The notes under the pieces: generated by a model
The model's input: only the letters and a program-made list of their open reading frames with translations
Told to the model about the DNA's origin: nothing
The model's database searches: none
NCBI GenBank assembly: GCA_903844635.1
Contig: CAIMUF010000004.1
Location: forward strand, 1-64,000
DNA length: 64,000 nt
Origin: an uncultured Sulfuricurvum sp.
GTDB lineage: Bacteria > Campylobacterota > Campylobacteria > Campylobacterales > Sulfurimonadaceae
Direction of reading: 5' to 3'
Shown: positions 48,871 to 59,184 of the stretch, in pieces
Position numbering within the stretch: the first letter of the stretch is position 1
Layout of the letters: every line of letters begins with the position of its first letter
Translations under genes and position numbers: made by a program

Positions 48871-49683
48871 ATGAAAAGTTCGATGATTAATAGCATTAAG
48901 TCTTTGCCACCGCTTCCAAAAACGGTTATTGATATGCAACGGGTGTGTAATGACCCTAACTCATCGATTAGTGATTTGGTAAAAACAGTAGATCATGACC
49001 CGATGATTGTAGCAAATTTACTCAAAGCAGCAAATTCACCGCTTTACAGTCTTCGTCGTGAAATCAGCAGTGTTGCTCAGGCTGTTTCTCTTTTTGGAAT
49101 GAGTATGACACGTTCTATCGGTTTAGGCAATTCGGTGCGAAAGTTGCTGAATGTTGATATGGAACCGTATGGGATTAGTTCAGACCGTTTTGCCGAAATT
49201 TCATCCATGCAGGCAGTTTTAGCACAAAAATGGTACAACCAAATTGATCGTGCAAAAGCAGACAAACTTTTTCTTGCTGCTTTCTTACAAGAGACGGGTA
49301 AGATTGTTATTGCTAGCGATATTATTCAAGAAGATGTAGTGACGAATTTCAAATCAGATATTGAAGTGGCGATTGATATATCCAGCGTCGAGCGCAGTTA
49401 TGTGGAAGCAACGACGGCTGAAGTTGCAGCGGCTATTTTTACCCACTGGAATTTTGATAAAGAATTCGTTTCAATGATTGAGCATTCTGATGCACCTGAG
49501 AAAGCACCGGATGAGTTCAAAGAACTTTCTACAGTACTTAGTGTTATCAAAACCATTATGCCGATTAATAATCCATTATCGGAGCGAGCAATTATTCAAG
49601 GGCTTAAAAAAGCCGAAGCGGCTGGTCTAAATACCGTTGCTTTGCAAAAAGCTATTGATGCTATCTTGGAACAAAACAGTTAA
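48871..49683 (+). CDS. HDOD domain protein
   Basis: SLPPLPKTVIDMQRVCNDPNSSISDLVKTVDHDPMIVANLLKAANSPLY. Confidence 0.93.
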   Translation: MKSSMINSIKSLPPLPKTVIDMQRVCNDPNSSISDLVKTVDHDPMIVANLLKAANSPLYSLRREISSVAQAVSLFGMSMTRSIGLGNSVRKLLNVDMEPYGISSDRFAEISSMQAVLAQKWYNQIDRAKADKLFLAAFLQETGKIVIASDIIQEDVVTNFKSDIEVAIDISSVERSYVEATTAEVAAAIFTHWNFDKEFVSMIEHSDAPEKAPDEFKELSTVLSVIKTIMPINNPLSERAIIQGLKKAEAAGLNTVALQKAIDAILEQNS

Positions 49684-49686
49684 TTA

Positions 49687-52410
49687 ATGGAAGAAAAAAC
49701 TGTTACTATAATTGATACCTTTGGATTTTTTTTCCGTTCCTTTTATGCTCTTCCCCCCCTTAGAAACAAGCATGGTTTTCCGACAGGTCTTTTGACCGGT
49801 TTCATTAATTTTATTGCTTCGCTACACAAAGACCACAGTAGTGATTATCTCATTTTTGCCCTTGATGCCAAGGGACCAAGTTTCCGTTCTGAAATTGATC
49901 CCAACTATAAAGCCAATCGCTCGCCTGCTCCTGAAGAACTGATTCAACAACTTCCTATCGCCATCAGTTGGATTGAAAAAATGGGGTATAAATCCCTTAT
50001 TTTGAGCGGATATGAAGCGGATGATATGATTGCTTCGGTAGTCCATCATGCAAAAGAGCAGGGAATTAATGTCCGTGTTGTCTCTCATGATAAAGATTTG
50101 TATCAGCTTATTGAAGATGATAAAGTAGTCTTGGTCGATGCAATGACCAAAAAAGTGCTCAATGAAACTCATTGTTTTGAAAAATATGGGGTTCATCCGT
50201 CTCAATTTATCGATTATCAAGCGCTTATCGGTGATACCGCCGATAATGTTCCGGGAGTAAAAGGGATTGGAAAAGTAACAGCTGAAAAGCTTTTGGTCCA
50301 GTTTGGAACATTGGATACGATATACGCTAGATTGGATGAAGTTATGCCAGTTCGTATTCGCGGCTTGTTGGAAACGTATCGAGATGATGCCTTCCGATCA
50401 CGTGAGCTTGTGAAATTACGCGGTGATGTTCTTGAGTCTCTTGATTTTAATGACTACGCAATGCACTTTGATAATCCGTTTCATCCGATTTATGACGAGT
50501 TGGTTCATTATGAGATGAATGCCGTTTTGCGAACATTGAAAGCTAAAGCATTGTTTGAAGAGACACAGTCTTTAGAGAAAACACCGATAAAAATTATAAA
50601 TGATCTCCCGCAATGTGATTCTCCCAATGGATGCAGTATTCTAATCGATACGGATGAAGCTCTTAATGCTTTGCTTTCTACCCTAACTTCAGAGACGATT
50701 GTGGCGTTTGATACGGAAACAACGGGGCTTAATCCTCATACCGATTCATTGGTCGGATTTAGTTTTAGTATGGATGGGCAAAGCGGTTATTACGTTCCAC
50801 TAAGTCATAACTATCTAGGCGTTGGAGAACAAGTTTCCAAAGAAGCTGCAAAAACTGCGATAGAAGCAATTTTTAGCAGCAAAGTTATTGGACATAATCT
50901 CAAGTTTGATCTCCATTTTGTGACTCGATTTTTAGAGGTTGAGAGACTTCCTCTCTATGCTGATACGATTATTATGGCATGGCTTAGTGATTCAAATCGT
51001 TCTCTTTCTATGGATAATCTGAGTCTTTCATTGTTGAACCATGAGATGATTCATTTCAAAGATACGGTAAAACGCGGAGAGAATTTTTCTTCCGTTGCAA
51101 TCGAAGATGCTTGCAAGTACGCGGGTGAAGATGCCTATATCACCTATCGTCTTTATGAAGTCTTGAGAGAACAATTGCTCCTCAAAGGGGGAAATACTAC
51201 TTTAGATGAAGCATTTAATGTTGAATTTCCTTTTATTGGGACGTTGTTAGGGATGGAAAAAGCCGGAATTGCGGTAGATATTGGAGTTCTTGAAACGTTC
51301 AAAATAGAAGTTTCCAATGAGCTCTCTACCCTGACAGAGAAAATTCATGCAACATGCGGAACCGTTTTTAATCTCAATTCTCCCAAGCAATTAGGTGTTA
51401 TTTTATTTGAAACACTGGGGTTTCCTCACGGTAAAAAAACTAAAACCGGTTACAGTACCGATGAATCTGTTCTTGAGGGGTTACGTCATGAGCATGAAGT
51501 TGTTTCATCATTATTGCAGTATCGTGAATACCACAAGTTGTATTCGACGTACATTGAACCACTCATCGCCCTTGCAAAGATAGATAAACACTCACGTATT
51601 TATACCTCGTTCGTCCAAACGGGTACGGCAACAGGACGGCTTAGTTCTAAAAATCCCAATCTTCAAAACATTCCCGTTAAAACAGCTCTAGGTATGAGAA
51701 TTCGTGAAGCATTCGTCGCTCCTGAAGGGAAAAAACTGATCGGAATTGACTATTCGCAGATGGAATTAAGATTATTGGCACACTTCACAGAAGATAAGGT
51801 CTTAGTTGATGCGTTCAATAATAATCTTGATATTCATACGCAAACTGCTATTTCTCTTTTTGGCGAAGAAGATGCTGCATCAAAACGCAATGTTGCCAAG
51901 ACGGTCAATTTTGGATTACTCTACGGAATGGGAGCGAAAAAACTTTCGGATACGTTAGGAATCAGCAGTAAAGAAGCTAAAGAGATTATTGAGAAATATT
52001 TTGTAACGTTCCCTAGTGTCAAAGGATATTTTTCTGCTATTGTAGAGCAGGCCAAAGAGTTGGGATACGTTGAAACACTCCTTGGGCGTCGTCGTTATTT
52101 TGATTTTGCTAACGCAACACCCATGCTCAAAGCTGCCTACGAGAGAGAAGCTGTCAATGCAGTATTTCAAGGCTCTGCCAGTGATCTTATCAAGCTCTCT
52201 ATGAATGCAATTGATAAACGTATCCGTGAAGAGGGACTGCGTGCCCGAATGCTCTTGCAAATTCACGATGAATTGATTTTTGAAGCCGATGAGGACGTTG
52301 CCGAAATATTAGCGGTAGAGTTTGTGGAAATGATGGAAAAAATCATGCAGTTAAAAATTCCGCTAAAAACTTCGATGCACGTTGGCAATCACTGGGGTGA
52401 GTTGAAATAG
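49687..52410 (+). CDS. polA: DNA polymerase I
   Basis: 5' nuclease, DTETTGL/NLKFD/YAGEDAYITY 3'-5' exo motifs, and polymerase motifs (IDYSQMELRLLAH, KTVNFGLLYGMG, IHDELIFE). Confidence 0.98.
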   Translation: MEEKTVTIIDTFGFFFRSFYALPPLRNKHGFPTGLLTGFINFIASLHKDHSSDYLIFALDAKGPSFRSEIDPNYKANRSPAPEELIQQLPIAISWIEKMGYKSLILSGYEADDMIASVVHHAKEQGINVRVVSHDKDLYQLIEDDKVVLVDAMTKKVLNETHCFEKYGVHPSQFIDYQALIGDTADNVPGVKGIGKVTAEKLLVQFGTLDTIYARLDEVMPVRIRGLLETYRDDAFRSRELVKLRGDVLESLDFNDYAMHFDNPFHPIYDELVHYEMNAVLRTLKAKALFEETQSLEKTPIKIINDLPQCDSPNGCSILIDTDEALNALLSTLTSETIVAFDTETTGLNPHTDSLVGFSFSMDGQSGYYVPLSHNYLGVGEQVSKEAAKTAIEAIFSSKVIGHNLKFDLHFVTRFLEVERLPLYADTIIMAWLSDSNRSLSMDNLSLSLLNHEMIHFKDTVKRGENFSSVAIEDACKYAGEDAYITYRLYEVLREQLLLKGGNTTLDEAFNVEFPFIGTLLGMEKAGIAVDIGVLETFKIEVSNELSTLTEKIHATCGTVFNLNSPKQLGVILFETLGFPHGKKTKTGYSTDESVLEGLRHEHEVVSSLLQYREYHKLYSTYIEPLIALAKIDKHSRIYTSFVQTGTATGRLSSKNPNLQNIPVKTALGMRIREAFVAPEGKKLIGIDYSQMELRLLAHFTEDKVLVDAFNNNLDIHTQTAISLFGEEDAASKRNVAKTVNFGLLYGMGAKKLSDTLGISSKEAKEIIEKYFVTFPSVKGYFSAIVEQAKELGYVETLLGRRRYFDFANATPMLKAAYEREAVNAVFQGSASDLIKLSMNAIDKRIREEGLRARMLLQIHDELIFEADEDVAEILAVEFVEMMEKIMQLKIPLKTSMHVGNHWGELK

Positions 52411-52422
52411 GAGCTATGTATC

Positions 52423-53661
52423 ATGCGAAAATTTAACGAAGAACTAATCCAATTTATCGATGCATCGGTAACGCCTTTTCATGCCGTTGCTCAGATGGTG
52501 AACGTTTTGGAGACAAAAGGATTTCATAAACTCGATGAGTGTGAAGTCTGGCAACTTATAGAGGGTGAAAAATATTACGTTATCCGTAATGATTCTTCTA
52601 TCATCGCCTTTACCTATCCTCCTTCGGTTAAAAAAGGATATACCATTGTGGGAGCGCATACGGATTCTCCGAATTTGCGTCTTAAGCCCAATCCTGTCAC
52701 GAAAAGTGCGGGAACCGTTCGACTTGGTGTTGAACCGTATGGTGGAGTGTTGCTTAATCCGTGGTTTGATCGTGATCTCAGTCTTGCGGGGCGGATTGTT
52801 TATTTGGATGAGACTAAAAAGCGTTGCGAAAAATTAATTGACTTCAAACGCCCGATAGGGATTATTTCATCGCTTGCGATTCATCTTGACCGCGATGCAA
52901 ATTCATCGCATTCGATTAATGTCCAAACGGATATCGTCCCGATGATTTCTTGCGAAGAAGATTTTGATTTTTCATCATGGATTATGGAGGAAGCGGGTGT
53001 GCGTGACGGGAAATTACTCGCACATGAGCTTAGTTTTTATGACGTTCAAAAAGGGTCATTACTCGGGATTAAAGAAGAGTTTATCAGTACAGCGCGGTTG
53101 GATAATCTGTTAAGCTGCTATGTGGTATTAAGTGCATTGGTGGAGTGTAAAAGTCCAATGATTTTGGCGTGTATGGATCATGAAGAGGTGGGAAGTGATT
53201 CACATGTCGGGGCAGGTGGGACATTTTTGGAAGAGGTTTTACGTCGTATTTCAGCGGATAATTTTTCTGTATTAATGCGTCAATCGCTCATGGTATCATG
53301 TGATAATGCCCATGCGCAGCATCCAAATTTCCCCTCCAAGCACGAAAGTGAGCATGCACCACTTTTAAATCGTGGAGTAGCGATCAAAATCAATGCGAAT
53401 CAGCGATATGCAACGAGTTCTCGTACTCAAGGACGTTTTGTGCAATGTGCAGAGGCTATAGGGGTGGCAACACAGACGTTTGTGACCCGCAGTGATATGG
53501 GATGCGGTTCAACCATTGGTCCCATTACGGCAACAAGGCTTGGCGTTGAGACGATTGATGTGGGTGTACCGACCCTTGCGATGCATTCGATTCGAGAGTT
53601 GGCGGGAGTTAGCGATGCATACGGTTTGAAACAGATTCTTTTGAGTATTGGTGAGTATTAA
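52423..53661 (+). CDS. apeB: M18 family aminopeptidase
   Basis: IVGAHTDSPNLRLKPNP; ACMDHEEVGSDSHVGAGGTFLEEVL; SCDNAHAQHPNF. Confidence 0.93.
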   Translation: MRKFNEELIQFIDASVTPFHAVAQMVNVLETKGFHKLDECEVWQLIEGEKYYVIRNDSSIIAFTYPPSVKKGYTIVGAHTDSPNLRLKPNPVTKSAGTVRLGVEPYGGVLLNPWFDRDLSLAGRIVYLDETKKRCEKLIDFKRPIGIISSLAIHLDRDANSSHSINVQTDIVPMISCEEDFDFSSWIMEEAGVRDGKLLAHELSFYDVQKGSLLGIKEEFISTARLDNLLSCYVVLSALVECKSPMILACMDHEEVGSDSHVGAGGTFLEEVLRRISADNFSVLMRQSLMVSCDNAHAQHPNFPSKHESEHAPLLNRGVAIKINANQRYATSSRTQGRFVQCAEAIGVATQTFVTRSDMGCGSTIGPITATRLGVETIDVGVPTLAMHSIRELAGVSDAYGLKQILLSIGEY

Positions 53662-54644
53662 TGGCTGAGATGGTTTCTCCCGAAGAACTCAAAGCGCTTA
53701 TCGATCAGACCTATAGGGTTGAAGAGGAGTATGTGGCATTGCGTCACTCTTACAACCATCTTCAGCTAACCATAGAACAGGTAATCGAATTTTTACCCAA
53801 TGCGATTTGGATTGTAGAAGAAGACGGAAAGATTTTTTTACAAAATTCGCAAGCAAAAGTTCTTGAACAGCTGTTTGATATATTGAGATACGGTGAAGAA
53901 GACTATGAAGTGAATTTTGATGAGCGCTCCTATCTCATCAAATCGGCCCATCATAATGAGAAGCATCTCCTAAGCGCAACCGATATAACAGAACAAAAGC
54001 GAAAAGAAAATCTTGCAACCATGGGACAGATGGCGGCGCATCTCTCTCATGAGATACGTAATCCTATCGGTGCTATTGCTTTGCTCACTTCGACGTTGAT
54101 GAAAAGAGTTCATGAAGAGAATAAGCCAATAGTCACTGAAATACAAAAATCACTCTATCGTATCGAGCGAATCATCAAAGCTACCCTAATGTTTTCTAAG
54201 GGTGTACAAGCTCAGAAAAGCGTTTTGTCATGGGAAAGTATTGCTCGTGAACTTAATCATGCTATTGGCTATTACAGTTACGCTAAAAAAATTGAGTTTG
54301 TATTTCCAGAAGAGAATTTTGAGCTTAGCGGTGATTTGGATCTTTTAGTGATGTTGTTTAGTAATTTTGTTTTTAATGCGATTGATGCCATTGAACTGGA
54401 TGATGAAGAAGAGGGTCAAGTTGTTATGACTTACTCGTATGTACAGGAAAAACATCACTTTGTGATTACGGATTCAGGCATTCCGATAGAAAATGAAAAA
54501 TGGCTTTTTGAGGCATTTAAAAGTACTAAAGAGCGAGGTAATGGATTGGGATTGGTTCTTTCAAAAGAGATTTCAAAAGCTCATGGAGGCAATATAGCTC
54601 TTTTTGAGGGAGAAGGAAAAGGATTTGTTATTACACTTGCTTAA
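53661..54644 (+). CDS. Sensor histidine kinase (possibly FlgS-like)
   Basis: H-box MAAHLSHEIRNPIGAIALLTS; N-box FSNFVFNAIDAIE; ERGNGLGLVLSKEISKAHGG. Confidence 0.9.
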   Translation: MAEMVSPEELKALIDQTYRVEEEYVALRHSYNHLQLTIEQVIEFLPNAIWIVEEDGKIFLQNSQAKVLEQLFDILRYGEEDYEVNFDERSYLIKSAHHNEKHLLSATDITEQKRKENLATMGQMAAHLSHEIRNPIGAIALLTSTLMKRVHEENKPIVTEIQKSLYRIERIIKATLMFSKGVQAQKSVLSWESIARELNHAIGYYSYAKKIEFVFPEENFELSGDLDLLVMLFSNFVFNAIDAIELDDEEEGQVVMTYSYVQEKHHFVITDSGIPIENEKWLFEAFKSTKERGNGLGLVLSKEISKAHGGNIALFEGEGKGFVITLA

Positions 54645-56836
54645 AGTGGTTTTGGCTCACTTAAATAATACCCTTGTAAATAATCAATTCCTAAATCTTG
54701 GCATTCATCATAAACATCTTTAGAATGGACAAACTCAGCAACCGTTTTAATGTTAAGTCGATGAGCAAATTCAACAATGGTACGAACAATATCCTGTGCA
54801 CTGAGGTCCACATCAAGATTCTTAATGAGGGATGCATCAATTTTGATGAAGTCAACATTCAGTCGTAATATGTGAGCAAAATTGGAGTATCCTGTTCCAA
54901 AATCATCGATGGCAATGCGACATCCAAATGCTTTAACATGAGTGATAAAGTCTGTCACTTCAGTATGATTTTCAATGCCTTCACTTTCTAAAATTTCAAA
55001 AATAAGTCTATTACCGACATCAAACTCACTTAAAAGTGAATAGAGCATTGTTTTCATTTCCAAGTTTAGAATGTCTGCAATAGAAAGGTTGATGGAATAA
55101 CGGTGAAGAGTTGTACGAAGCTGTTCAAAAATAGTTCGGATTACAAAGTGTGTAATATGAGGGTATAGGCGCGATTTTTTAGCAATCTCTAAAAAAGTAT
55201 TTGGAGGAATGATAGAGCCATCGGTGTCGATGAGACGTATGAGGGCTTCATATTCGTAGACTTCTTGGGTTGAGGCGTTATGAACACCTTGATAGTAAAG
55301 AACAAAACGCTCAGAATCAATGGCATCTTTCAGCTTTTTACTCCATAAAATATTATTGAGATACTCCTCTTTGATAAGAAGTGATTCATTGTATTTTAAA
55401 AATGACAGGCTCTGCTTTTTAGCTGTCTTGAGCGCCATATCAGCACGTCCAATCAAGTCACACTGCAGGGCGAGGCAGAAGTCGGCTCCAATGCTAACGG
55501 TTGCCAAAATAGTAATCCCGTCAATTTCATAATAAGTTTCGTTAAGAGAATGAAGAATGCTATGACACATTTTGTCAAATGCATCAGTATTGAGCTTATC
55601 ACTAAGTAACAGGGCATATTCATCTGCGGGCATTTTATAGAGAGAAAGCGTATGAACTAGCGCCATTTTTTGGATGGACTCTCCAACTGATTGTAAAAGT
55701 TTATCGCCTATACCATGTCCGTACAAATCATTAATCTCTTTAAAATTGTCAATATTGATAAGTAGAATACCAAGATGCTTTTGGTCATGAATGTTTTCAA
55801 TCAAGGCTTTTCGATTTGGTAATTGTGTGAGTGAATCAGTATAGAGTTGTTGTCGAAGTTGTTCATTAAGTTTTGCAGATTTACGGTTTATTCGTCGTAT
55901 GAGAGTTTTAAACCCAATGTGTAAAATTCCTCCAAGTGCAAGGATCATTACAGCACTGACAAGAAGTAAATCTCTTATTTCACGATTATACGCAACTTCA
56001 TCTTGGGTAATATCAAGTGCACAGATCATCCGAGCCAAGGGCTTATTGGCATAGGTACGCAATTCTCTAGAGGCAATGATGTAGGTGGTCTCTTTGGTTG
56101 TATATCGCATTGAGTAGTCAAAAGCATAATCTTTGGGTAAATTTTCAAAGATGGGATGATTGGAAGAGATAATCGAGTAATTTTTATAGTGTTTAAGCTT
56201 CGTTGCTGTGGGGAGAACAGCGTGAAGAATTTTAGTATCAAAAGCCAGTGCTGATTTTATCCCTGAATGAGCATTAAGACGATTTTGTATTTTATTGATA
56301 TTCGATGCAACTTGAATGATTCCAAGAAAACGCCCTTCTTTAAAGATAGGAATAATACTTACAACGGAAATATTGTAAAGAGTTACATCAAGAGAGGTGA
56401 GTGGACGGCGTGATTGGATTGCTTGCGCGATGATGGGTCGTTTCTTGGAGATATTATCACCAAATTTTTTTGGATCTTGTAATCGAAGAAAATGGTGACC
56501 ATCAGCTTTGATAAAGCCTGTTAAATCCGCTTCACCAAGCTTGTGAGCTTCGTCGAAATAGGGGGTAGCAAGAGCATAAAGCTCGTCACGATCTCCCGCT
56601 TCAAACGCATCGACAATACGATGGTCGCTAAGCATTTTACAAGCGTAGTGATTAAGTCCTTTTTCGGTATCGAGCATAGAGAGTTCAAAGGCATTTTTGA
56701 GAAGTTCACGATGAGAGTGCGTTTTTTCTTCCAAAACACGTTTTTTATCTTGGAAGATAGAGTAAACAAAATAAGAAACAAGGGCAAGAACAATTCCCAT
56801 CGCGAATAATGTTGCTCGTATTCGAATCTTGTTCAA
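54641..56836 (-). CDS. Membrane sensor with degenerate GGDEF and intact EAL domain
   Basis: N-terminal TM and periplasmic domain; PADEY in place of GGDEF; YEALIRL, DDFGTGYSNF, QGYYLSEP. Confidence 0.93.
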   Translation of the reverse strand: MNKIRIRATLFAMGIVLALVSYFVYSIFQDKKRVLEEKTHSHRELLKNAFELSMLDTEKGLNHYACKMLSDHRIVDAFEAGDRDELYALATPYFDEAHKLGEADLTGFIKADGHHFLRLQDPKKFGDNISKKRPIIAQAIQSRRPLTSLDVTLYNISVVSIIPIFKEGRFLGIIQVASNINKIQNRLNAHSGIKSALAFDTKILHAVLPTATKLKHYKNYSIISSNHPIFENLPKDYAFDYSMRYTTKETTYIIASRELRTYANKPLARMICALDITQDEVAYNREIRDLLLVSAVMILALGGILHIGFKTLIRRINRKSAKLNEQLRQQLYTDSLTQLPNRKALIENIHDQKHLGILLINIDNFKEINDLYGHGIGDKLLQSVGESIQKMALVHTLSLYKMPADEYALLLSDKLNTDAFDKMCHSILHSLNETYYEIDGITILATVSIGADFCLALQCDLIGRADMALKTAKKQSLSFLKYNESLLIKEEYLNNILWSKKLKDAIDSERFVLYYQGVHNASTQEVYEYEALIRLIDTDGSIIPPNTFLEIAKKSRLYPHITHFVIRTIFEQLRTTLHRYSINLSIADILNLEMKTMLYSLLSEFDVGNRLIFEILESEGIENHTEVTDFITHVKAFGCRIAIDDFGTGYSNFAHILRLNVDFIKIDASLIKNLDVDLSAQDIVRTIVEFAHRLNIKTVAEFVHSKDVYDECQDLGIDYLQGYYLSEPKPL

Positions 56837-56918
56837 AAATCACTCCATCCACAATTCAATAACAATCATTGTATCATAAAAGTATCAATTTTTTTTATAA
56901 GCACTTAAAAAACTATCA

Positions 56919-57590
56919 CTATTTAAAAAGGATTGAACCCAGTCTGACTAGATTAGAGCCACACGCTATAGCGAGTTCAAAGTCACTGCTCATTCCCATC
57001 GAGCAGACTGCTGCATTGGGGATTTTTTCAAACAATGAATGGGTGATTTCAAAGCTTTTTTGGATGACTTTTATTTCATCGCTGTGTGCACCAATACTCA
57101 TGATTCCCATGAGCTGAAGATTTGGACATTCGGAGGCTATTTGAGTGTACGTATCGGTAAATTCATCCGGATGAAAACCGGATTTACTCTCTTCGTAGGC
57201 AGAATTAACTTGCACAAGTGCTCGAAGTGTTTTTCCTTCACGTATTAGGCGCTCATTGAGTGCGTAAGCTAGCTCAAGCGAATCGATAGAGTGAATCATG
57301 TAAGGATTGAGACTAATAAGTTGGTTAATCTTATTTTTTTGGAGTGTTCCTATGAAATGCCACTCAAGTGGTAGATCTTCGAGAGCATCCACTTTTATTT
57401 TCATATCTTGGACTTTATTTTCCCCAAATGCTCGATGCCCAATGTTGTAAAGTGAGCGTATCTCACTCTCGCCCACATATTTACTTGCGGCTACAATTTT
57501 AACAATATGGTGATCACTAACACGTAATCGTGCTTTTTCAATACGGTCAATGATAGTGTCAAAATGAAGTTTTTGCTCTAAAGAAGTCAT
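56919..57590 (-). CDS. YggS family PLP-binding protein
   Basis: VKIVAASKYVGESEIRSLYNIGHRAFGENKVQD; WHFIGTLQKNKI; CSMGMSSDFELAIACGSNLVRLG. Confidence 0.93.
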   Translation of the reverse strand: MTSLEQKLHFDTIIDRIEKARLRVSDHHIVKIVAASKYVGESEIRSLYNIGHRAFGENKVQDMKIKVDALEDLPLEWHFIGTLQKNKINQLISLNPYMIHSIDSLELAYALNERLIREGKTLRALVQVNSAYEESKSGFHPDEFTDTYTQIASECPNLQLMGIMSIGAHSDEIKVIQKSFEITHSLFEKIPNAAVCSMGMSSDFELAIACGSNLVRLGSILFK

Positions 57591-58639
57591 TGTATAAGCC
57601 TTGAAATATCATTATAAAGTCCCAGAGTCATGAGCCCAAGAAGAAGTACCCATCCACCAATAGTGAGGTTAGTAATCACCGCTTCACTCGGTGCTTTGCG
57701 ACGAATCATTTCATAAAGATTAAAGACGATATGACCTCCATCCAAAGCAGGTATTGGGAGGAGATTAAGAACTCCAAGATTGACTGAGATTAGAGCAGCA
57801 AAGAAAAAGAGACTCATCCATCCATATGCTGTAGCATCTGCTGTGATTTGAACGATGCTTACAACTCCTCCTACTTCTTTGGCCGGAACAACTCCGGTAA
57901 GAAGCTTTTGTACACTTTGAAAAATGATAAAAGAGGTCTCATAGGTTTGAGTAGAGGCATAGTTCAGTGTCTCGATGAAACTAAGATCGAGGGTATGCGT
58001 CACACCCGATGGGGCGATACCTACCATGCGTTGTTGAATTTTTTCTTTGAAAATATTGGTTGATTCCGTGATACGAGGAGTAAGGGGGATGAAAAGTTGT
58101 GTTTCATTGCGCTCAACGGCTAATGTCAGAGTCCCCGTTGATGTTTTGATCGCATCTGAGAGCTCATTCCACTGGGTAATGACGGTACCATTGATGGAGA
58201 TGATTTTATCATTGCTTTGTATTCCTGCCATTTGTGCGGGAGAATCTTTGGCAACCATTCCAATAATAGGGGAAAGTGCTTGTGGTCCGCCGATTGCAAT
58301 GGCGTAAAAAAGTATCCATGCAGTAAGGAAATTTGCCATAGGACCTGAGAGAAGGATAATAATCCTCTGCCACGGCTTTTTAGAATTATAGCTGTCATTG
58401 TCACTACTGAGGGCATTAGGGTCAAGGTCGTCTTGCCCTTTCATTTTTACGTAGACGCCTAGAGGAATAGCCGAAAATTGCCATTGCGTACCAAATGCTT
58501 TAAAAGAACCGAGTTTTTTCCCAAATCCGATACTGAATACTTCAACATAGACACCAAAATAGCGTGCGGCACTGTAGTGACCAAGCTCGTGGAGAAAAAT
58601 AAGAAGGGATAAAACTAGGAGTGCGATCATCCAACTCAT
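57587..58639 (-). CDS. rseP: RIP (site-2) metalloprotease RseP
   Basis: LLIFLHELGHYSAARYFGV; PDZ; NLLPIPALDGGHIVF. Confidence 0.95.
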   Translation of the reverse strand: MSWMIALLVLSLLIFLHELGHYSAARYFGVYVEVFSIGFGKKLGSFKAFGTQWQFSAIPLGVYVKMKGQDDLDPNALSSDNDSYNSKKPWQRIIILLSGPMANFLTAWILFYAIAIGGPQALSPIIGMVAKDSPAQMAGIQSNDKIISINGTVITQWNELSDAIKTSTGTLTLAVERNETQLFIPLTPRITESTNIFKEKIQQRMVGIAPSGVTHTLDLSFIETLNYASTQTYETSFIIFQSVQKLLTGVVPAKEVGGVVSIVQITADATAYGWMSLFFFAALISVNLGVLNLLPIPALDGGHIVFNLYEMIRRKAPSEAVITNLTIGGWVLLLGLMTLGLYNDISRLIQ

Positions 58640-59184
58640 TTTTTCTCCTTATAGGCTTTTGAAAAGCCTACTAAATATTCACCGCCAGAGTAGAGCGTAA
58701 TCGCAACTGCTACCCATAATAAGTATGCACCACCCTGCCAATGCATCAATAAAAAGCCGATCGCAATCATTTGCATCACCGTTTTAATTTTACCCATAAG
58801 AGAGGCGCTGACATCGATACCGATCGAGATTGAAAGTGTCCGAAGACTTGTGATAAAAAGTTCACGTACGATAATGAGATAAATCGCCCATGCCGACGCC
58901 TCACCGCTCATCATCAGCCCTAAAAAAGCAGCTAGAGTGAGCATCTTATCCGCAAGAGGATCGAGTATTTGCCCGACGATGGTGATCTGATCGAGTTCAC
59001 GAGCAATGTATCCATCAAAAAAATCAGTAACGCTGGCAATGACAAAAAGCAATGCCGCAGTATAGTAACTCCAAGATATATGGTAGCCATGATCGGTAAA
59101 CAGTTGTGGATTAAGAATAATCCAAAACATTATTGGAGCGATAAGGAAGCGCGAAAATGCGAGAAGATTAGGGATGTTGATCAT
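58636..59184 (-). CDS. pgsA: CDP-diacylglycerol-glycerol-3-phosphate 3-phosphatidyltransferase
   Basis: NIPNLLAFSRFLIAPI; ASVTDFFDGYIARELDQITIVGQILDPLADKML. Confidence 0.95.
   Translation of the reverse strand: MINIPNLLAFSRFLIAPIMFWIILNPQLFTDHGYHISWSYYTAALLFVIASVTDFFDGYIARELDQITIVGQILDPLADKMLTLAAFLGLMMSGEASAWAIYLIIVRELFITSLRTLSISIGIDVSASLMGKIKTVMQMIAIGFLLMHWQGGAYLLWVAVAITLYSGGEYLVGFSKAYKEKK

Noticed and set aside
49687-52410. Possible proofreading-deficient DNA polymerase I
   Set aside because: The 3'-5' exonuclease motifs DTETTGL, NLKFD and YAGEDAYITY appear intact.
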